From positions 1 through 64,000 of the forward strand of contig CAIMUX010000123.1 of assembly GCA_903844735.1 (NCBI GenBank): a stretch of 64,000 bases of DNA. The letters are read 5' to 3'. The notes beneath the pieces were generated by a model, which was not told where the DNA came from, did not search any database, and was given only the letters and a program-made list of their open reading frames with translations. The DNA comes from Candidatus Eiseniibacteriota bacterium (GTDB lineage: Bacteria > Eisenbacteria > RBG-16-71-46 > CAIMUX01). Position 1 is the first letter of the stretch. Each line of letters opens with the position of its first letter. Positions 59,622 through 64,000 of the stretch are shown here, piece after piece. Made by a program: the position numbers and the translations under genes.

Positions 59622-59915
59622 ATGGACGCGGACGTGAAGAGAATGGAGGCGCAGCTCAGGCTCTGGGCCTCGAAGATAGCTCATCTCGCGGCCAAGATTC
59701 AGGTGGCCGGAGTCCGGACGAGGTTCGAGACCCTTGTGCACATAGACGAACTGAAGGCTCTGCACGCCATCGCGGAATCGAAGCTCATCGCGTTCAAGGC
59801 AGCAGCACCGGCGGCTACGGCGCGAGACTCGCAGCGGACGCGCCTCAGAACCGAAATGGAGAGAGCCTGGAACGAACTCGACGCCGCCATCAACAACCCG
59901 AGGCCATCGTCCTAG
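59622..59915 (+). CDS. Small helical hypothetical protein
   Basis: A 97-residue protein, nearly all helical (MDADVKRMEAQLRLWASKIAHL; HIDELKALHAIAESKLIAFK; RLRTEMERAWNELDAAINN), with no signal peptide or membrane segment. No family is recognised, although the pattern recalls small coiled-coil proteins that accompany envelope stress genes. AAGGAG precedes the ATG. Confidence 0.7.
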   Translation: MDADVKRMEAQLRLWASKIAHLAAKIQVAGVRTRFETLVHIDELKALHAIAESKLIAFKAAAPAATARDSQRTRLRTEMERAWNELDAAINNPRPSS

Positions 59916-60035
59916 GTGCTTGCCGCATGAGCCGGACGAGGCTCGCTGATTCCGTCAGGCGCAACGCAGATCCGAGTCAAGATCTTTGACCAAGGGAGCC
60001 CCCTCGGTCGGTTCCGGAAAGAGAGGTTACCTTCC

Positions 60036-60698
60036 ATGAAACAGATTTCAGCCGGCCTCGGCATCATCATTCTTGTCGCCGCGGCAATCGCCGTCGGCTG
60101 CACGAAGGATCCGCAGGGCGCCCAGAACGCCGCAGTCGCGCAGACTCCGGAGGTACCGAAGCTGACCTACGAGACCTTGGTGATCCCGGATGGGACCAAC
60201 GTCGTCGCCTCGCTCGACCGGCGGCTTTCCACGGAGACCAACCACGCCGGTGACCCGTTCGTCGCCACGACGACCGAGCCGGTCGTCGTCGATGGCAGAA
60301 CGGTCGTTCCGGCCGGTGCCCAGATCCACGGAGTGCTGCGCGACGTCCAGGCATCGGGCCGGATCAAAGGACGCGCCCGGATGACGCTCGCGTACCAAGG
60401 GATCGTCGATTCGCAGGGCGCCACCCACGCCATCTCCGCGCAACCGCTCACGCTGCAGGCCGCCTCCGCGACGCATGGGGACGCTGAGAAAATCGCCGCC
60501 GGAGGCGTCCTCGGCGCCCTCATCGGCGGGATCACCGGTGGAGGAAAGGGCGCGGCCATCGGAGCAGGCGCCGGGGCGGGCGCCGGCACCGTCCTCATGC
60601 TCGCGACCAAGGGTGCGGACGTGGATCTGGGACCGGGTCAAAGGCTGACCATCAAGATGACGTCCTCGACGAACATTCCGGTCCTGGCTCAGCGATGA
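60036..60698 (+). CDS. Lipoprotein with glycine-zipper C-terminal half
   Basis: A 220-residue lipoprotein (lipobox AVGC, Cys about 22). The middle is beta-rich (PDGTNVVASLDRRLSTETNHAGDPF; VVPAGAQIHGVLRDVQASGRIKGRARMTL), as in proteins that buffer outer-membrane channels. A Gly/Ala zipper (GGVLGALIGGITGGGKGAAIGAGAGAGAG, residues about 155-185) is a membrane-associating motif. Function unknown. It is followed by two barrel proteins, fitting an envelope role. Confidence 0.75.
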   Translation: MKQISAGLGIIILVAAAIAVGCTKDPQGAQNAAVAQTPEVPKLTYETLVIPDGTNVVASLDRRLSTETNHAGDPFVATTTEPVVVDGRTVVPAGAQIHGVLRDVQASGRIKGRARMTLAYQGIVDSQGATHAISAQPLTLQAASATHGDAEKIAAGGVLGALIGGITGGGKGAAIGAGAGAGAGTVLMLATKGADVDLGPGQRLTIKMTSSTNIPVLAQR

Positions 60699-60737
60699 TT
60701 TCCAGCCCCCGCCGGACCGTTCCGGCTGCCGGGCTCC

Positions 60738-60749
60738 ATCTATAGATGC
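60738..60749. promoter_or_regulatory. Perfect 12-bp palindrome
   Basis: CATCTATAGATG lies 75 bp before the start of the barrel gene at 60824. It could be an operator half-site pair or contain a -10 element (TATAGA), but no matching -35 was seen. CATCTATAG recurs at 62567-62575 before the secreted-protein gene. Confidence 0.25.
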
Positions 60750-60823
60750 AGCGACCGGACGACCGCGCGGATGCGGTCTCCGGTGACGTAGACCACCGTC
60801 CCAGGTATTGAGAGGAGAACACG

Positions 60824-61324
60824 ATGAATCGAACTCGTACGATCCTGCTGGTAGCCGCCTTGGCCACCGCTCTCGCCCCCGCACTGGCTCTGGCGGGTCC
60901 TGACACTGACGTCGGCTTCCGCGGCTGGGGCCCGCGGGTGGGACTGTCGCTCAACCCCGACCAGCTCCACTTCGGCGCGCACCTCGATTTCGGTAACTTC
61001 GCCCGGCACGTCCGCTTCCAACCCAACGTAGAGCTGGGCCTCGGCGATCACACGAAGCTTTTCGCCGCCAACGCTGAGGCGGCGTATCGCTTCAGCTCCG
61101 CCTGGGACGTCTGGACGCCGTACCTTGGTGGCGGTCTGGGCGCCAACATCAAGAGCGTGGACTTCGCTGGACACACCGCCTCCCACAATGACCTGGGAGT
61201 CAACGCCCTGGGTGGCATCGAGAAGGGTCTCGCCAACGGTGACCGCTTCTTCATCGAGGGCAAGTTCAGCCTGAACGATTCGCCGGACGCCAAGATTACG
61301 GTCGGTTGGACGTTCTATCACTAG
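60824..61324 (+). CDS. Small outer-membrane beta-barrel protein
   Basis: A 166-residue protein with a signal peptide (MNRTRTILLVAALATALAPALALA) and about eight alternating beta strands (VGLSLNPDQLHFGAHLDFGNF; FQPNVELGLGDHTKLFAANAEAAYRF; YLGGGLGANIK), ending WTFYH. It looks like an OmpX/OmpW-size barrel. No substrate can be inferred. GAGGAGAA precedes the ATG. Confidence 0.78.
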   Translation: MNRTRTILLVAALATALAPALALAGPDTDVGFRGWGPRVGLSLNPDQLHFGAHLDFGNFARHVRFQPNVELGLGDHTKLFAANAEAAYRFSSAWDVWTPYLGGGLGANIKSVDFAGHTASHNDLGVNALGGIEKGLANGDRFFIEGKFSLNDSPDAKITVGWTFYH

Positions 61325-61394
61325 CCGTGGGACCCGAAGGGCGCCGTCGGCTGGCGTCGTCGATCGTTTCCCCGAATACCACAGGAGGTGGCTC

Positions 61395-61544
61395 ATGCTT
61401 TGGACAATTGCTGTCGTGCTCCTTGTTCTCTGGCTACTCGGCCTTGTTACGGCCTTCACCATGCACGGCTTTATCCACGTCCTGCTTGTCCTTGCCGTCG
61501 TGTCCGTGCTGATCCGCATCATTCAGGGACGACGGCTCGCCTAG
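61395..61544 (+). CDS. lmo0937-family (DUF5670) membrane protein
   Basis: A 49-residue protein of two short membrane helices: MLWTIAVVLLVLWLLGLVTA and HVLLVLAVVSVLIRIIQGRRLA. This closely follows the lmo0937 family (MLWTIAVILLVLWLLGLV... and RIIQGRR). Members are common in stress- and envelope-associated gene groups; the function is unknown. AGGAGG lies 6 nt before the ATG. Confidence 0.88.
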   Translation: MLWTIAVVLLVLWLLGLVTAFTMHGFIHVLLVLAVVSVLIRIIQGRRLA

Positions 61545-61605
61545 ACTGCACGGCCGGACGTTCTGAACACTGTAACGACTTGTTTTCCTATTAGGAGGAT
61601 GTGAC

Positions 61606-62238
61606 ATGAAGATTTCCCGACTATTCCTGGCCGCGGCCCTGGGCCTCTGCTTCGCGCTTCCGGCCGCCGCTCAGTACATCGGCGTCCTGCAGTCCGCCGA
61701 AACAATGGACCGCGGCACTTTCAAGCTGATGGTCGCCCCGATCATGGCCTTCGGCCAGAACGGAGCCGACGACGAGTTCGGCGTCGCTGCCCGGGGTGGC
61801 TATGGATTCACCGATCGTTTCGACGCCGAGGCCAAGCTGGGCTTTGTCGAGAACGGCACGTACGTGGGCGCAGACGGCGAGTGGTGGATTCTGAAGGGTG
61901 TCCAGCCTGAGACCGGCATGGACTTCTCGTTGGCCGGGGGCGTCCACTGGATGTCCGGAAGCAATGGGCGCTATGACGCCATGGGCATCGACGTCACGCC
62001 GCTCCTAAGCGGGCACCTGAGCCCCAGCCTGGAGCTGTGCGGCGCCCTAGACGTCTCGTTCGAGTCGCTCCGGGATGTCCCGCCGCCGTTCGACGACACG
62101 TTCACCAGAGTACATCTCGTGCCCGGCATCGAGTACCGCCTTTCCGACTCGGCCGACTTAGTCGGCGAAATCGGCATCGCGCTCGACGACAAGTCCTCCA
62201 CGTATGCGGGCATAGGCCTCACTTTCTATATCCGCTGA
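61606..62238 (+). CDS. Outer-membrane beta-barrel hypothetical protein
   Basis: A 210-residue protein with a signal peptide (LFLAAALGLCFALPAAA) and mostly beta strands (GTFKLMVAPIMAFG; VAARGGYGFTDRFDAEAKLGFVENGTYVG; VHLVPGIEYRLSDSADLVGEIGIALDD), ending AGIGLTFYIR, a typical barrel end. No family is assigned. It is followed after 25 nt by the DUF3185 gene. Confidence 0.72.
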   Translation: MKISRLFLAAALGLCFALPAAAQYIGVLQSAETMDRGTFKLMVAPIMAFGQNGADDEFGVAARGGYGFTDRFDAEAKLGFVENGTYVGADGEWWILKGVQPETGMDFSLAGGVHWMSGSNGRYDAMGIDVTPLLSGHLSPSLELCGALDVSFESLRDVPPPFDDTFTRVHLVPGIEYRLSDSADLVGEIGIALDDKSSTYAGIGLTFYIR

Positions 62239-62263
62239 CAGCGAGAACAAAGGAGCAGACGAA

Positions 62264-62485
62264 ATGAGAATCCTAGGAATCGTACTCGTGGTCGCTGGCA
62301 TCCTCGCGCTGGTCTACGGGGGGATCAACTACAACAAGGACAAGACGGTCCTCCAGATTGGCTCGATGAACGTTACCGCCACGGAGCACAAGAGCATCCC
62401 CATCCCTGCGGTCGCCGGAGTGGCGGTGCTGATCGGCGGCGTGGCGCTTCTCGCGATCGGCCGGCGCCGCTCCAAGTTGTTGTAG
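62264..62485 (+). CDS. DUF3185-family small membrane protein
   Basis: A 73-residue protein with two membrane helices, VLVVAGILALVYGGINY and AVAGVAVLIGGVALLAIG, separated by a short soluble segment (DKTVLQIGSMNVTATEHKSIPIP). This is the DUF3185 layout. Function unknown, inner-membrane. Follows the barrel gene by 25 nt. Confidence 0.82.
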   Translation: MRILGIVLVVAGILALVYGGINYNKDKTVLQIGSMNVTATEHKSIPIPAVAGVAVLIGGVALLAIGRRRSKLL

Positions 62486-62587
62486 CCGTCGACAGGTGGC
62501 CGGTGGTCCGAACTCGGCCAATCGGCCGCCCGCGTCGATCGGCGCTTCACACTCGCAAACACGAACCATCTATAGTCGGAGGACACG

Positions 62588-63178
62588 ATGCGCACAGCAA
62601 TGATGTTATCCCTTCTGGTCATGGCCCAGATCGGCTGGGCGGCGTCCGCGAACGGACGGACTGCGACCGCGGCGGATCAGCAACTGATCCTCATCCCCAC
62701 GGCGCTCGCGGAACTGAGCGAGCTCAGAGTCAACACCGGGGAGAAGGCGGTGCTCAGCGACGGCACCATGAACGCCGTCTACGTGAAAAAGCTCCCGTCC
62801 GCGCTGGACACCTACCTGAATTTTCACGTGGACGTCAGCTCGGGGGCGGGGCCGCTCGTGCTGCATGCGGACGACATTCGCCTGCAACGTGCGGTGACCG
62901 GGGCGGCGTCCTTTCCGGCCGGAACCCGGCAGGGACAGGCGACGCTGGAGGCGCTAGCCAAGGGGATCTCGTATACGCCCATGGATTGGTTTCTCGACAC
63001 CGGCCTCGCGGAAGAACGCGGCGAGGCATTGACCGTGCACAACAAGACGATTGTGCAGTTCACCATCGAGGTGCCGCGGGCAGGACTGGACGATCTGACC
63101 CTGTTCGTGCGATCGCAGCGGGTCGGGACCGTCCGGGAGATCCGGGCGCGGATCGCCAAGGTCGGGGAGAACGGATAG
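62588..63178 (+). CDS. Secreted hypothetical protein
   Basis: A 196-residue protein with a signal peptide (MMLSLLVMAQIGWAASANG). The mature part is beta-rich (VLSDGTMNAVYVKKLPSALDTYLNFHVDVSSG; ALTVHNKTIVQFTIEVPRAGLDDLTLFVRSQRV). No family is recognised. CGGAGGA precedes the ATG. It is the last apparent intact gene of the envelope cluster. Confidence 0.65.
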   Translation: MRTAMMLSLLVMAQIGWAASANGRTATAADQQLILIPTALAELSELRVNTGEKAVLSDGTMNAVYVKKLPSALDTYLNFHVDVSSGAGPLVLHADDIRLQRAVTGAASFPAGTRQGQATLEALAKGISYTPMDWFLDTGLAEERGEALTVHNKTIVQFTIEVPRAGLDDLTLFVRSQRVGTVREIRARIAKVGENG

Positions 63179-63249
63179 CCGCGGGGTGCGATCGGCGGCC
63201 GGGCCGCGACCTTCAGCCTCCGCTCCGATGCCCCTGGATCAGGCCACGG

Positions 63250-63605
63250 CCCGCAGTCCGCGACTATTCCATCGGCGATCCCGCCCTCGCCCCACGCAAG
63301 GTGATCGGCCGAGATGCGTTGGATGAGGGCGATGTGCTCGCGAAATATCCGAAAACGACCGACTGTGCGAGACATCGCCGGTGATGTCCGAATAGATTGA
63401 ATTCCTGGCGGTGCACTGCGATCCCAGCCTCGGGCCTGACCACGATCATGGCGCGCTCGCAACCGAACCAGCGCCTCCGGAAAACAACCTCAAAGCTCAG
63501 GTCCCCGATTCGGAGCCGCGGATGTTGCTGATTCCCCTGGTAGATCGTGAGCTGGTGGCGCAAGGCCGCGTTCTCGATGGCTGGAGTGGTCCGGGACAGA
63601 ATGGC
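63250..63605 (-). pseudogene. DDE/integrase-type transposase remnant with frameshifts
   Basis: On the minus strand, pieces of an IS-type integrase-core transposase appear in different frames. One (about 63600-63375) reads ENAALRHQLTIYQGN, then RRWFGCERAMIVVRPEAGIAVHRQEF, the usual N-terminal segment. After a frame change REHIALIQRISADHLAWGEGGIADGI (about 63342-63260) matches the next block (LIRRISADNPxWGExRI). The catalytic DDE core is absent. A stop codon also precedes the first piece. It is a dead insertion-sequence fragment, marking the right side of the envelope cluster. Confidence 0.65.
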
Positions 63606-64000
63606 CGTTCATGGAATGGTGATGAAAGCAGAAAGCAGTGTGTTCATAAGGTCGCGGAGCTTGTCATCAAGGAGGGCCAGTTGGCGCTGGAGACGACCTA
63701 CAAGGTTGTCGCGGACCACGAGCGTGACCGGTCCCATCAGAGTGACGAGGCGAACATCATCGTGATCGCGCTGGGCGCCGCCGGGCCGGTCCGCGGCAGG
63801 CATGGGCACGGAGTTACGCGATCTCTCGGCACGGCACGCAGATTGCGGGTGTGAAAGCGCGGGATCAGATCGAAGTTCCAGTGGAGGGAACACACCTGGC
63901 GGCGAAGACGCACGCGCGCCTTCCGAGTCGAACGAGAGCAGATCCGTGAGAGCTGAAAGTCTCGGCAAACCAAGACGACTGAGGCAGGACCGCAGCGCGA
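63606..64000. other. Terminal intergenic stretch
   Basis: About 395 bp to the window end. Overlapping open frames exist on both strands, but none has a ribosome site or recognisable family; no RNA or repeat was seen. It may hold more of the decayed insertion sequence. Confidence 0.4.

Noticed and set aside
62567-62583. A -10 element (TATAGT) before the secreted-protein gene
   Set aside because: Transcription would start downstream of the ribosome site, so it cannot be the promoter.

Overview
The window is 64 kb of GC-rich DNA, with very frequent G or C at third codon positions and many GTG starts. It comes from a Gram-negative bacterium: there is a TonB-type protein, OmpW-, OmpA- and other barrel-type outer-membrane proteins, lipoproteins, and an L,D-transpeptidase. 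The paired EF-G genes (mtEFG1-like and mtEFG2-like), the folK-deoxynucleoside kinase linkage and the cyclic beta-1,2-glucan synthase fit an FCB-group or delta-proteobacteria-like lineage such as Eisenbacteria or Gemmatimonadota. That placement is an inference and no rRNA is present to settle it. I found no rRNA, tRNA or CRISPR array.

Region 1 (1-30.3 kb) is core housekeeping DNA, densely packed with many 4-base start/stop overlaps. In order it holds: a parvulin-type lipoprotein and a bifunctional-nuclease-family protein; a TonB-like protein on the minus strand; an mtEFG2-like EF-G; selA and a SPOR-domain membrane protein ending in a clear intrinsic terminator; smc with an unusual acidic insert; tatC; coaX; groEL without groES; folB-folK and a deoxynucleoside kinase; a GT-C membrane glycosyltransferase (minus); panB-panC; a GlmU-like nucleotidyltransferase fused to a degenerate HIT domain; a LytR_C protein; a 57-residue tatA; a DUF4258 toxin-like pair (minus); typA/bipA and a GHMP kinase; and, on the minus strand, a second EF-G (mtEFG1-like) followed by a protein with a broken P-loop. 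Coenzyme A (panB, panC, coaX), folate (folB, folK), Tat export and translation recur as themes.

Region 2 (30.3-31.8 kb) is a graveyard: a decayed MNT/HEPN toxin-antitoxin locus, the 5' part of an IS110-family transposase with a frameshift and a strongly structured upstream segment, and an XRE-type regulator with an amber codon and an apparent internal deletion. It separates the core from an accessory envelope and stress region.

Region 3 (31.8-63.2 kb) carries: an 8.7-kb cyclic beta-1,2-glucan synthase gene coupled to an Hsp20-like gene and dnaJ; a lipoprotein; a P-type ATPase that has lost its N-terminal half; a PA2779/PA2778-type pair whose C39 peptidase has gained a C-terminal beta-barrel-like region; a divergent ompW-DUF4398-ompA operon; a DUF4403 protein; a divergent L,D-transpeptidase/MepK-like pair; a hybrid histidine kinase with a response-regulator adenylate cyclase; a V4R-type sigma-54 activator; and a run of small envelope genes (lipoprotein, two barrels, lmo0937-type, DUF3185, secreted protein). 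Two well-formed sigma-54 (-24/-12) promoters face away from each other between the PA2779-type gene and ompW. The sigma-54 activator 11 kb away is a natural candidate to drive them. The window ends in the frameshifted remains of a DDE-type transposase (63.25-63.6 kb).

Four intergenic regions carry tandem repeats built on a 7-bp or 14-bp unit (2.7, 13.3, 14.3 and 54.1 kb), which the gene content does not explain.
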